A DNA stretch of 64,000 nucleotides from Lepidurus packardi (taxonomy: Eukaryota > Arthropoda > Branchiopoda > Notostraca > Triopsidae), in contig JAKZAN010000007.1 of NCBI GenBank assembly GCA_023053545.1, positions 806,001-870,000 on the forward strand. Reading direction: 5' to 3'. Shown here piece by piece: positions 27,201 to 40,600 of this stretch. A program made the position numbers and the translations under genes. Below the pieces are notes generated by a model that was not told where the DNA came from, ran no database searches, and saw nothing but the letters and a program-made list of their open reading frames with translations. Within the stretch, counting starts at the first letter, position 1. Each line of letters begins with the position of its first letter.

Positions 27201-30200
27201 CCGCAACGCCAGCTCACGTCAAGACCATTGTTTCAGGTTTCCCTCTCTCCATTCTCGCCAAACAAAAACCTTCACAACAAAAATAAAAGCAACTGGGATG
27301 GGTCCTTTCTCCGTTTAGGTACACCACAAATTTACTACTATGGCATTACGGGAGTAAGAAAGAAGAAAAAAAAAAGTAAAGAAGAAAAACCCATTTTTTA
27401 TTGCTGCGCTTTCGTTCCTCCTTGTTCCGAGTGTTTCCAAGACTCATAACGTTATATATTTGGCCAAGTAGGAAGAAATGGCAGCTTGAGTGGCTGATCC
27501 AACCTGCTTCTCCCACAAAAACCTCCACTTTTCTCAACTTGATATCTTTTCAAACGGTTCTGCGTTGGCCTCTTAGAAAAGTAATAAAAAGAATAAATAT
27601 GGCCTCTTTTCCAAACTTGACAACGTAAAAACTATTTAGCTTAATTTCTAGTCAAGAGTAATCTATAGTCAAGCTTAAGTGGAGCGTTTTGGCTCATTAC
27701 TCCGCAGTCAATTTTTCTTTTTGTGTTTAACACCATTGCTCTCCAAGTGAAAATCTGGAACTTTGGGATGCGACGCAGGGCAGAGCAATAGGTCTCAAAG
27801 TAAGATATACGTAGCGTTGGCAAAGTCTGGCATGAACACATCTAGGAAAGCGAACAAGCACGAGACTCAATCAATAAAGTGACACGCTGCGGCAACTACA
27901 ACTCCGAGAGAACTCCGCGAGAAGCCCCCAAGCTACCCGAAAGAAGCTATAGGCTCTTTCTCTTTACCTCCTTGCGAAATGTGGCGCGGGGAAGGAGCAA
28001 GAAACGAGAGAACGGGGCGAAAACTTGGGGGAGTCAACACCTAATCTGAACCGTCGCTTCCCGGTGCCAGCGTCAACAACTTGATACCCCAGAGATATAG
28101 GTCGCTTCGGTTACCATTCGCGCGACTCATGAAACGCTGGCATCGTTTCGCTGTAAAATTTCCCCCTCCCTAAGCCACTGCTTCAACACTCATTCTCGTC
28201 CCTCATCCTTTTCGACGAGCCAAAGTTTATTTGTGTCTCCCCACCAAAACTGTTATGACCCCAAACTTAACCTTGGACAAACACGGGAACAAGACGCTTT
28301 ATATGGACCCCTGTGTTTTTAGCTACAGAGCGTATTATTTGTGCTAACATTTCTCTAATTACCAACTGAGCTTGCAAAGCCGGTTTTAATGAATGTGTTC
28401 TTGTCAAGTTTATTAAGGAACAGGGGGAGGGGAAACTGTCCCTTTTGTTTAAAAGGAGGTTAAAAGTTATGCTCGGAGTTATTTAAAAAAGGGAAGATAA
28501 CATGGAAGCTTTTTATGGGAAATCAATGGAAGGAATTGATCTGATTACCTTGTTAGGGGGGAAGAAGAGACTCGGCGAACGTGAAAGAAGGGGGGAAAAG
28601 CACATGAGATGCCTTACGTACTGTACTGGCAAAGCCTGCAGTGCTTATAAAAAGTGCAGAAGAGAGAAGAACAAGTTTTATTCCTCCGTCGGTATTGTCT
28701 GGTTAAGGGCCCATGCATTTATTTTTATTTTTTTTAGCACTTGAAAACGTACGCCTAAAGCCACGAGACGTCACTCCAGCCCAGTATTTTGGTCTGTTAT
28801 TCTTAGGCGCCCAAGCTGTTCTACGTTTTTGTTGGTAACAAAAGAAGCTTTGCAGTACAGTCAAGCAGCTATTCCTGGATATTGCTCATGTGGTTTGCTT
28901 GGCACGCAGCAATGAATGCGGGCGGTGCATAGGAGGACTATTAGACAAGGAAACAACTACCGAAAAGTTTTCCTTTCACGTTGACGTACACAGTACTCGG
29001 ATTCCTTCCTTCTGGGCATATAAATCAAGTTACAAGAAAAAGAGCAATATCCATTTACATTATTTTCGATGCTCTGGATTTTAGCTTTTAATAATCGCAC
29101 GGAATTGCCGAAGGGGGCAAAAGGCAATTTGGGGTAACAAAGATGAAGAGCAGGAAGTCACGCATGTTAAATTCGCCCCTCCCCACAATCCACAATGCCC
29201 CTATGAATATTGAAGGGTACACTACCCTGTGGACGAAGTTAAGGGGGAAAGAAAAAGAAACTTGTTTAATAGAACCCCACGAATGCTTGTGTCATAGATG
29301 ACTGGGGGAAAGCTTTGTTCGTTTTTGGCCCCTCCCTTAAAGCAAAACTATCCTATTTCTGCCGTACACTTTCCAGTCCAAAAGAAAAGCTCTTCCAAGG
29401 TTTTCCCTGATGAGGCAGAACCTTTAGTGTTACTTTCGCCTACCTTATAGTATTGGCAGAACGACGCAAGAATGAATAATGACAAGCAACCAAGCGAATA
29501 TTGCTGCAAACCCATGACTCCTCTGCTTACTCCTGTTTGGCTTTACCTCGAATGATAGCTTATTACTTTGGGGAAAGGGCCATAGTACTCTCTACCACTG
29601 CTTTGGTTGCGGCTTAGCAGTAGGCTCTTTGTGTACGTTTGATAGAGGCTCGCAACCTAATCGGAAACCGAAAATGCAATCCGAGCTTCTGCAACAAAAG
29701 CGTGCTGTCTTCTTTTCTTGCAACTTTTTCAACACAATGCAACAAAAATAGTCCAATCAACCTATTTCTTCTAATAACACAGGTTGTTCACCACCTTTTA
29801 AGGGAAAAATTGTCTACTTTGATTCCCCTTACAATTTGATTATGGCTTGACTGAGCCAATAATTGAACGACAAGACATACATTCGTTCAATACCGATCTG
29901 ACTTTCCACTCCCCCTCCCCTTTTTGGGCCCAAAAAAGAAGTAAAAACAGCTCTCCAAAACTATCTGTATCAATCACCCACACGCAAAAAAAGCAGAAGT
30001 GGCCAAGGGTGAAAAGACGGGACATCCGGAAATCAAAGCTCGCGCTCCCGGGGTCCGGGGTCACATAAGGGTGGGTGACATTGGAGCAACTTTTTGGTCC
30101 GAGTAAAAGCGTAAAGGCAAAAAAAGAGGTCTTGGATGTTACTATTTTATCCATTCGCCCATAAATAGTCGTTTTTTTTTCTATTCCGGGAGGAGCAGCC

Positions 30201-33200
30201 GACGGGACAAAAACTGAATCGGGGAAGCCATAAAGGAACCACGAGCTAGCAACCCCTGCTGCTGCCATGGTTCTACCCTGTTTTTATATATGATTTTTTT
30301 TCTTTGAGTCAGTTTTCATATACACCAAGACCTTAGTGTTTTCCTTCGTGCTTGCTTCTTTCGTCATCTTCTTTTTAATACTTACTAAGCTTCGTTCATG
30401 GTCGTACAGTAGACGGCAGACAGAGGCACAAAAAAGGCATCATTATATAAGGTTAGCGTTACGAGCGATTGGGAATGTATTTTGACTTTATATAGCGATT
30501 TGCGCACATGCGAACGAGCCGATCTCTATCCGGTAACAAGCTAATAGGAGAAAAAATATGCCCAAACCTATTTACCTATCTACATTGTCTAAGGCGAAAA
30601 TACAGGCCTTTAGGTTTGGACGTTTAGGAAAACAAGACTGTTGGTATAAAATTCCTTTCCCCCTTTTAAGATTACTTTTTTTTTAGCTCCGTTTCTTCTT
30701 CTTTTTTCATGTAGAGTTGCGAGAGATTCCAGAGCTCTAGAAAGAAGTTCCAAGTTGTATGTATCTGGAAGTTTCGTGTGAGCCTGAGCGCACTCTGGAG
30801 AGCAATCAATGAAAAACCTCCCGTCGCTGTGCGCCGTTTATAGTGCCGGGCCGAAGAAGCCGTCTGGCAGCTGCCCATGCCCGGAAATGAAGATCGATTT
30901 GCAAGATTTTACTTTCTGGCACTTTTTCAGCGAGACTCCGGTATGCCAGAGCTTATAATTCATTGCTGGCGCATCTTTTGAGCATCACTACCCCCCATGC
31001 GAGTATACAGTGTATCGGAAAGACAGGAATATTGCTAGCTTAACTGTTTGTCAAAAAACCCCTTAGAAAACCACGTCGAACAAAACGATTGACTTTTCTT
31101 TTTTGTTGAGAGAAGGAAAGTGGAGAGTATGATTATTTCCATCAATGGCATATGTCACGCAAAATGGGACCTAAAAAATACGCATGTAGCAAAGAAGTCG
31201 CATCAGAAAGTCTGACTTGCGAAAGGAAATAAAAAGCACTCGGCAAATGGGAGTTTGTGATGAGTGAACGCGCACGGAACGAGGGCAAGTACCCACACAC
31301 ATGAAACCAGCGAAGCCATACCAACATTAATGGATTGTCTTTCCACTTCTATAGTCAACTGCAAGAGCTAACCTCCCCCTCCTCCCCCACGGGTTTGTGT
31401 TGTACACAAACTTGTCTACACACTGCAGCAGCTTACCTTGGTTTCTGTTTTCTAACGTTGCGAACGGGATTAATTGACATGTCGCGTCGGGAATAGATAC
31501 CAGCACATCAGAATACGATCAATAGTGGGGGTACAACTAACAATGACCCTTACAACCCTCTTCTTATTTCATAGAATTACCGAGAAAACTACTCGTCGTC
31601 AGTCCAAGGCTTTGTGACGTCAGTTTTGGATTTTTTTAAAAGGCTCTTTTCGTTTGCTTATTAGTTTGTTATTGTCTTCAAAGCCTCAAAATATAGAGAA
31701 AAACTCGCGACGTATGACGAATTCTATACCGGTGTAAAAAAAACATAAAAGAGTGAGCCAAGAAAAAAAAAATTAACATCGATAAAAAGACTGGCCAATC
31801 TTTTAAAAGCTCTTTTCGTTTTCACGAATGCTTGCTAGTTTCTTTTTCTTTCGTCTATGCTTATAACGACACGCGAAGAAAATTAACAAAAGCGACAAAA
31901 TGAAGTCGTGGGGTATTGCCTGACATCATAATGATACCAGATGCTCTCCAAAGAATAAGCAAGTCCATTATGGTAATCCTTTGAGAAGGCGACCCACCGA
32001 TTGCTTCGGCATGGCAGCATATGTGGTAAATCCTTTCCAAACTAATCGCATAACTGCTTGTCAGGATTTTCCTTGTCTTTTATTCGTGTATATAGAGATC
32101 TTACGGCCAAATGTGCTCCTTTATGTTTTCAACACAATTTTCTTTCTAAGATGGGGTTCCAATTCCCAGCACGTATCTATTCCCCTCACCCGTGTTTCAA
32201 CTCGCTTTGTAACGCATTATTAACCGTCAATTCCGACGGAAATTCTGATTCGTTCCTTGGCTTCTTAGTCTGGAGTCCAAGCTATGCGTTGGGATAATCG
32301 CAGCCGTACCTAAAAATAGAATCAAAAGAAGAGAAAAACTCGAATGAATCAGGCAGATAATTTTCTGTTTCGGATCATAAATTACAAGAGCCTAAGATAT
32401 TCAATCGTAGTCCATTTCATCCTAACAAAATCAATCAAAGGAATGCAATACAAACCAGCTATTTTACGAGTAATTCGGCCAAAACCCCTAAGCATTTTTG
32501 CAATATAGTTGAAAATTTCCTGATTCCTTCCAAGGCAATCTCAATTAATTCAAAGGCAATTCACTGTCATGAAAAGTCGGAAAGGACGCGCTGTGGTTTG
32601 CAAGCGGCAAGTGAAACCAGAAGAAGACTATTTATTTGTGTTTGGTAGCAAGGCGCCGTGACAGGAAAGTGCATGAAATCGGCACACGTTCGGCCAGTAA
32701 GTTCCCAAAAGCGCCATACCATTTCCCCATCATGGTTGTCTATCCGACTGGGGAATCTATTTCCCCCCCTTTTCTTTCGTTCACAATTTTCTCGTTTGTT
32801 ACTCCGCTTTTTATAGCCGCTACATTGACTGTTTCGTAGAACTGAAGACATTCTTACCAACAAAGTACTGGACGCCTCTCCTCTGCGTGGAAGCGTTTAG
32901 AGGAGACGGCAACCAAATGTGAATAGGAACGAAAAGGCGAGTAAGGCCAAAGTGGGTGGAAAGAAGAAAGAGAGAGAGCTAAAAGTCAGTTCGCCTTTAC
33001 TAGCCCTAATTATCTTGTTGGTCAATTACCATTAGCCGATTTCATTAACGGACTCCCCTCTGTAGCTATTTGTCCACTCCAAAATAGACTCCATACCCCA
33101 CGACGAAAATTATTTTCCGAGGTTTCATGTCTTTTTCTCGCTTTTTTCCCCCTCCTGGAAAACTATTCATCAACAAAAACGGTGGTCGCACCGTTGCCAG

Positions 33201-33814
33201 CCAGAAGCAAACTCCATTAATTTGCGGACCTTTACAGCGGCACGATAACAAATGAGCCTTTAGAGCAATCAGTCTAATTTGTCTCACTTTAAACCTTATC
33301 TTTTGCATGCGACAACTACCTCACAAAAAGAAGAAGAAAAGAAAACTAAAGAACTTGGCACTTAATCATTATCAACAGACGTAGTCACATTGCTGGGTGA
33401 GTGGAAGGGATACGCGTCCAAGAATGTCTGTCATGTTCATTTAGAAGCCTTCCATAGAATGTGCCGTGTCGACTGCATCCAAGCTAGAAGGAAGAAGCCA
33501 AGAGCGCGGCCAAACCTAGGGGCTAATAATATCATTTAGATACGCCGTAGTGTTGTAGCTGTGAGTGAGCAGTATGCTCAAGCTACATGGGTGAAACCAT
33601 CGCCAGAAAAGAAAAACGAAGACAAAACTTGAAGAGCCCCATAAAGAGCTATACAGCCACTGGAGGGGCGGAAGGCGCTAGCAAGCAAGGCATGCACGCA
33701 CGCCAGCAGACTCTTGTTAAGAATAGCAATTAACCGCCTTGGTCGTGGCCTCTCTCCGCCACCTTTTTTGTCGCTATCGTTTTCGCTCCATACACAGGCT
33801 CCAAAACTTCTCTC

Positions 33815-33830
33815 CTCTCTCTCTCTCTCT
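33815..33830 (+). repeat. (CT)8 microsatellite
   Basis: Dinucleotide run inside a pyrimidine-rich stretch (33805-33830). Confidence 0.8.
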
Positions 33831-36634
33831 AAATCATGGCTCGCTCTGTACCTTTTGAAAACGCTCCCAAAAAGAAACGAAATAAAAAAAATGATGTTAA
33901 AAATAAAACCAAACCAAAAAAGAAGTGCGTGTGTCTGAGAGACCACGATGCATTAAACCAAAGCCAAGACTATTACGCTACTTTACAGTTTCCCACACCC
34001 AACATACTCGTCACTTGCCCCGCGTTGGCTTTCAACTAACCTTTTTTGTTACCACCTCATAATATTTTTTTTTAATTCCGGGTTTCTTGCCTAGTCATTT
34101 AGAACGGAGAGAGCCAAGACTACTAACCACTGAAGGCAAAAAAATAATGATAATAAAAAAGATCTAATGGATTGTTTATTCAATTTTCGCAGCCTAATAA
34201 GGCCTTACTTATTTGCCATTCACTACTGCAATTTCTACCGACGTTACACAGCAAGACAATCAATACTCGACGTCTACCGCTTCTTTTCTGTTTTTTAAAG
34301 AAGGGCGGGAGGGGGAATTAAAGTCCCGTTTTTTTCCGCAGCGAGGAATTGAATTCGATTATGCAGATACGTGAGTCCTTTCATACACGTTTGCATGTGC
34401 ATGCTAAGATAAGGTTCTTTTTTTGGGGTTAGATTCTAGAAGTGTCTTGAAAGCGCAGGTCAACAAGAATACTAATGACGTTCCCACCGACAACAAAAGC
34501 TCGCAGAAAAGACGCAACATAAAGTAAAATACTTATGGGAAAAAAACAAACAAACGAAAAGTGAATCATCAACACCAGTTTGGGATGCTCGCAAAAAGCT
34601 TCATTGCTAGGCCACTTACAGAAAAAACGAGCAGCCAAAGAAGATTGCGGGTTGTAAAATATTTGGGCATTCCGCATTACTCCACTTGGAAACATCACAA
34701 GAAGCAAGAAAGCGTATTTTATCCGTGTAAAGGGCTCATAGCCCTTATTTCGCCCTTTCATGACCTCCGAGAGAGGTTATCGTGTCTTCTATTATAGAGT
34801 TCCGTGGCGTTTAAAGGATTCTGTGGTCGCGTATATCCATCGAGATCGTTCACATGTATATGTATCATGTGTGTGTGTGCGCACATGCTGTGCTGCTAGT
34901 CTGACATTTTACGTTTCTCCTGCAGGGGTATTATCTCATAGCAGCAATTTCACAGTCTTGTCAACGTTAAGGAACGGCGCTGCATTTCTAAAACAGAAAG
35001 CTGGCGAGCATTATACGATGCCGTACGTCTCTATATTTCTGTCGAGAAAAGTCCATGCGAGTGCTCGCAGCTCGCAACAGCGAACGCACAGCAGCACAAT
35101 AAAAGGGGGCTTTTAGTCATGAGATTTCGCCCTAATCTATGTCTTTAGTTCAAGTATGGCCATAGAACCGCAAGGAAGAAACACACTAAAAAAAAAAAAA
35201 GACATGAAAAAATTGGTTTTACGGTCAAGCACATAACTGACCGGTGGCCGCTGGCGTTTCACGACCACATACTGAAAGACAAGACGAAAGAGAGATGGGA
35301 AGGTAAAAAAAATATTAAAAAACGAAGGGAAAGACTTTTACTTCCAGGAACTCTTCATCAGCGACTGCACAAAGCCAGCGAGATTTTTTTGGGCTGCCTG
35401 GGTTCTCTTGTAAGTTAATGCGATAACAAATCCAGAAAATGATAAAAAAAAACAAGACTAATCCCCTATCAAGATGATTGGCAGGACTCTCGCGGATAGA
35501 CAGGCAAGCGAATGTGTGGTTTGGGGCAAAAAACAATAGTGTTTCGCATGGCTGGTGGAAAGAAGCGGAAAGGGAAAAATACACCTGAGAATGAACGCTG
35601 GCCTTCTTCCCAAGAGCCCAACCGTGCTAATCATCATGCTTGGAAAATGGCATCTTCTTGTGCCATCCGTTGGATTTTTCAAAAACTTCCTTAGACGACT
35701 CCCAACCAAGTTTACTTGATCTTACGGGCTATTCTGACCAGTTTTTATCGAAAGAGACATCCGTTTTTAGACGTAGAAACAAAAGCGTAGAAAAGCAAAT
35801 TACGTATTCCCCAGCCAAGCATGACTGCTTCAAACGGCATACAAATAAACATGGACTTTTTTCTAACCTCCTGTGGTTGTGTACCTTGCATACACATCAA
35901 GTGCCAAACTGAAAGAATGATTCATATAGCATACACACGTACGGATATAGACAGTTTAACCCGTAACCAAACTGTCGAGTGCCGACGGCGGTACAAACAA
36001 GGCTCGCTTCTGGTGCGATTACTGATTAACCGGTCGGGTCCCCCTTATACCCGCTCGCACACTTTTGTTTTTCTTTTCGCTTTCCCCCTCTCGTAGGCTA
36101 GCACAAAAGCCTCCAGGATCGCACTAAAAGGGCCCCAGCAAAGCAACTCAACCGTATCTGCCCAGGTGCGCTCTTGCCTAATGAGATTATTACACTCAAG
36201 TATTCCTTGCTTTTAGCCGTTCGAGAGTGATACTAGTACCACCCAGAGCGATCGAGTCTTTTTTTAAGTATCCAAGCCGCATTATTATATAGTCTGTGAC
36301 GCCAGACGGTAAACTAGTCAAAGAAAGCAGTCAATGGTCACCAAAAACAATCTTGAGAAATGGAGCCAAAAAGCTGAATTTTCCAGTGATTTTTTCTTTT
36401 ATCACGCAGAAAGTATTAAGGAAGTTGTTAACCAAAAAACTTGTCACACACTATTGTCACGTGGCTTGCTGGCGTCATAGGCGTAAATTATTGACAATGA
36501 TACGTGAAACTTTTGTTACCGTCGTAAGCATATAAACAGAAACCATGGTAACAAGCGCCCGAAACCATGTCATAACACGTCAGCGACTGCACGATCCAAA
36601 GTTTGCATGCCAATAAGTTCGGAACAGCTATAAA

Positions 36635-36665
36635 AAAAATGAATAAATAAAGTTCATTCATTTTT
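36635..36665. repeat. AT-rich 10-bp inverted repeat
   Basis: AAAAATGAAT (36635-36644) and ATTCATTTTT (36656-36665) with an 11-nt spacer. It is low complexity, so chance is a fair explanation. Confidence 0.4.
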
Positions 36666-37672
36666 AGAATAACAGACTCAAACGACCCTTCACAATCTCA
36701 ACGTCCGGTTTCGGTGGCTCTTTGCTCTTTTCGTTACGAAATCAAATAACAGAACCATACAGGGTAGAAAATATGGCCAAAAAATTCCCAAACTTGACTT
36801 TCACGAACTCAATTAACCAATCCATGAATAAATGAAGCGGTAACACTCCTAATAAGAGAGAGCACATTAACAATGGCTGACACGTATTCCAGCCGAGCTT
36901 CCTACATTAATTACGGGCCACTCTCGTCAAAATAAATAAACCGCAAGGCAACAAGTTTCTAGACACTGTAACCTTCGTTTTTTACTGTACTTTTTGTTTG
37001 CCCCTCGCCCAAGGAAAGGACGTAAAAGAATGTGTGCATAATGCGCGTAACCAAATTTCTTCCTTTCCGGGATATGATAATCGCAGCTGGTTCTAAGAGC
37101 CTTATAACAGAGCGCTTTAGAAAATCATAGATGTTAGGGATGGCAGACATAAATCCTGTAAGGAATGACACGCGGGTGGATACCAGTAAAGCGGGAAGGA
37201 GCGAAGCACCATAAAAGTCGGCTATTATTGGTCCCCAAGTGCGGCGAAAGCCTTGATGGCTTGAGGGGGAGCTATTAATTAAGCTTCACATGACGAGTCT
37301 ATACCGGAGATGAAATCTATATGTGGAAATAATCCAAGAGTCAATAAATTAACAACCGCGACTATTGTTTTACCCGTTCTAGCTTCAATTAAAACATAAT
37401 CTAGACACACTTGTGCCCTGCATGATAGTGGAACTAGGGCAGTGGACTCGCCAGCCAAAAGACAAAAGCCCTTTTACGCCTCGCTAGGTTGGTTGAAAAC
37501 CGGTTTAGCAAGAGGATGCAACCGCAGTGCATGCAGTATAAGTCTTTCCAAATTATCTCATGCTTCACATATACAAAACAAAGGAAGTAGGTACTTTTCT
37601 CGTCTTTGTTTCGAACTCAGCGTTCTATATAGATCCCCACCCCGGAGTCTATTTGCATGCTTACTGCCTAAA

Positions 37673-37695
37673 TCAGCTCCAAGTTTTGGAGCTGA
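37673..37695. repeat. Perfect 10-bp stem hairpin, 3-nt loop
   Basis: TCAGCTCCAA (37673-37682), loop gtt, TTGGAGCTGA (37686-37695). No coding context. Confidence 0.6.
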
Positions 37696-40600
37696 CTTTT
37701 CCCCCAGCTGCTTGTTGAATTGTTAATCAGTTTCATACGTTATTAGCAAAGAAACTCCGCAAGTAAGCTTAAAAATGTTTAGAACGAGATTAGACGTAAA
37801 CTTTATCAGACACACTCGGCGCCGTTGGATCTTTTGAGCCAAACTTTGTAGGTAAAAACACTGCACGGCCAACTTTGGCTACCTTTTCACAATTCGTGTA
37901 CTTTCAAGAGAAAGACAGAGACAGAGAGAGAGAATAATAGAAAACAAGAAAGACATACAGAAAAGGAAACCCGTTTTGGCAAACTTCTGCAAGGAAAATA
38001 CAACCCGAAAGTCACTCTGGAAATTATGGACATATAATGTTGTACCAAGGCGTGTATTGGGAGGTGTACAAGTGGGCAAACTTGCGTGTAACAGATAACA
38101 TCATTTAACAGAAAGCTTGGACTGGGGACTTTCGTTCACATTCTTGTATGCATTGTTTCCCTCGAAAAAAAAAAAAGGAACAGGAAGGAAGAAAAAAGAC
38201 TCGGGTTTTCGGGCAAGCTAAGGAGGGGGGAAAGACATAACATCCTTAAGGCATTCTAAAATAGTAGGCATATACGTATACACGAACCCTAGGCGCTTAC
38301 TGGGGGTGTCGCGAGTAAAATTGCGTCTTTGCTCGAGGCGTCGAGGGAATGGGTCGATGGGTCGTCCTCTTTTTCGCCCCCACCACCTCCACCCCCTCAA
38401 TGACCTTCCTAACCGGCACTTTTATGGGGTCAACCAGAATTAGATTACTTCACTTTTGGTTATAGACACCAGAGCGGCAGGTGCAACTGTCTTCGTTTAC
38501 TTTTAAAAGACGCTGATTTATTTGTACGTACTATGTCCTAAAAATTACTATTTACCCAAAACAATTTTGACCTTAAGGGAACTTTTCCATGTTCGCCGGG
38601 CTTTTATGTTTATGGAAAAAGACGGCCCCGTGAAGTACCCCGGGGGACATGTATAATGTCTATACACCACTACGACAAGTTAAGTCACCAGTTAGTAACT
38701 TTTTTTCTTGTCATTTTTGAGTACGTTAGTGTGGCTATGTTTGCGCTAAAGTTTTTGAAGACAGATCACTTCATTGAGCTCTTCGGAGTAAATTTGCTAC
38801 AAAATCCACTTCATATTAGACCGGAAGTGTGAGAAAGAAACCCAATAGTGACCGAAACAATATAGGAGTATCCACCTATCAAATAACCATTTAAGAGGAC
38901 ACATTTTCGCTGCTATTCCCCCTCATTTTTCCTTCCGATTTATAGCAGAATGCTATGGAATGAAAGCTCATAGCTTGCGGGAACGACAATCAATATCCAG
39001 CCACTCAGGCGCCATTACCCCTCACCCACCCTTGTGCAGGAAAGGAACAGACGCAGTTTAAAAGCGAAACACTATAAAAAGCTATTGGTCTTATTCGACC
39101 GAGAGTAGTCACATTTCGGGGTTCATTTCCAGGCATAACAGCTATCCAGGGCGGGACAATAGAGTAATTAACGGCTTATTTTTATGCTCTCTCCACTTCG
39201 TTATATCAATTTCATCCAGTCAATTTCTTACGACTGCTACTTGGCACAAAATTAGTTCCTCCTGTCAATCTACTTTCTCTTCATAGAGAGATTTCTATTC
39301 CAGGTTGGCACACTGACAGCACTAATGAGTTTTGGTGTTGAAGGAAATGGAGCAGGCAACCATAAGGAGGCAATTTGGAATCCAGTGGTAAAAAGTCTTA
39401 TGCTTTGCGTCGTATGGCATTTGAGGAGATCTGAGGTCAAATCGTAAAACATTATCCCACCAACTGCGGAATTTAAGCCCAGATTGGGACTGGGATACAG
39501 CCATACAGTATACGAAAACGTATATAACAGAAGCCGTTGCAAGCCGCTCATTACGCCGCAACCTATTTTTCGGATCTGTTATAATACGAACCCCTAAACA
39601 CAACAGCTGTTTGGGCTTCGCGCCTGGCGCACCAAGGCTTGGGGAAGGCTGGAGTTGGTAACTGAGCCTACTTAAGCTATGCAAATGCACTTCGAGGTGG
39701 TATGCATGCGTTGCGTATGAGAGCATGAAGCCCAGCACGGATCTACAAAATATACAAAAAGCGGATTGCCGACATTACAAATACAAATTTCGTTTACAGG
39801 TCTACTACCTTTGTGCTTTACAGCTTTCGCAGACAAAGCCGCCGACCAAGTGCCAAGTCCGACTCCTCTTCTTTTTACGATAAAAAAAAAATAGATATTT
39901 ATATATCAGTTTCCCTGTCTACCGAGCTACGAGAACTTTTTTGTGCTCTCGACGGCACCCTTTTTCTTCTGCCAAGCTTAGAGTGAGAATAACAAGAGGG
40001 AGTGAGAAGCTGTTATAATAATGACTGGCTTGGCATAATGGTTACGTCACTACGGCGTTGTTTGTTTCCGATAATGTCCGCCCAATGCAAAGTTGCTCGG
40101 TTCTGAGTGTGTTTTTTCTCTCTCTCTCGGCGTGCTATGTATTATGCAAAAAACGTTCCAGAAAGCCCCAAGCGGAAAACTCGTCGGTTCGAATACCACG
40201 ACAAATACGAATGCGTTTGGAACCAACTTGGAAAGCCCAAGTTTAGCGAGTATGCGGCAACCCCCCGGAGTCTCTTAATGTAATGCCTCCTAGCAAGAAA
40301 CCCGAGAGAAAGGGGGGGTATTTTCTTATTTCAAGTTCTTGGCTCTCTTCTCCTTTGCCTAGGTCCTCTCTTCGTTGCTAAAGCGTTTTACACTCGCCAT
40401 CTCAGCACTTTGCAAACGCTTTGCAGCAGCAGACCTTCACGCTAGTTCTAATTTTCTTTACCATCCTTTTGAACCGCTGTCTACAAAAAAGGGTCACCAT
40501 TTTTAAATGGAGACTTGGTTCCCTGTGATGAAGGGTTCAATCACGTGTGGGGCTATTAGGGCGTTGAGTGTTGTCTATTATATTTCAATAAGCAGGTAAG

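Larger units (their letters stand above)
20001..30000. other. Gene-free region, part 3
   Basis: Contains the poly-C and longest poly-G runs (22.4 and 22.96 kb) and the 24.2-kb hairpin. A nested inverted repeat at 22749-22787 has AGACGTTT/AAACGTCT arms around the palindrome AGTCAATTGACT. The 14-bp palindrome ATTTGCATGCAAAT sits at 23902-23915. A CT microsatellite lies near 25106-25119. No gene recognised. Confidence 0.6.

Noticed and set aside
40170-40210. tRNA-like B-box GGTTCGAATAC
   Set aside because: The T-arm does not pair and no acceptor stem, D-arm or A-box is visible.
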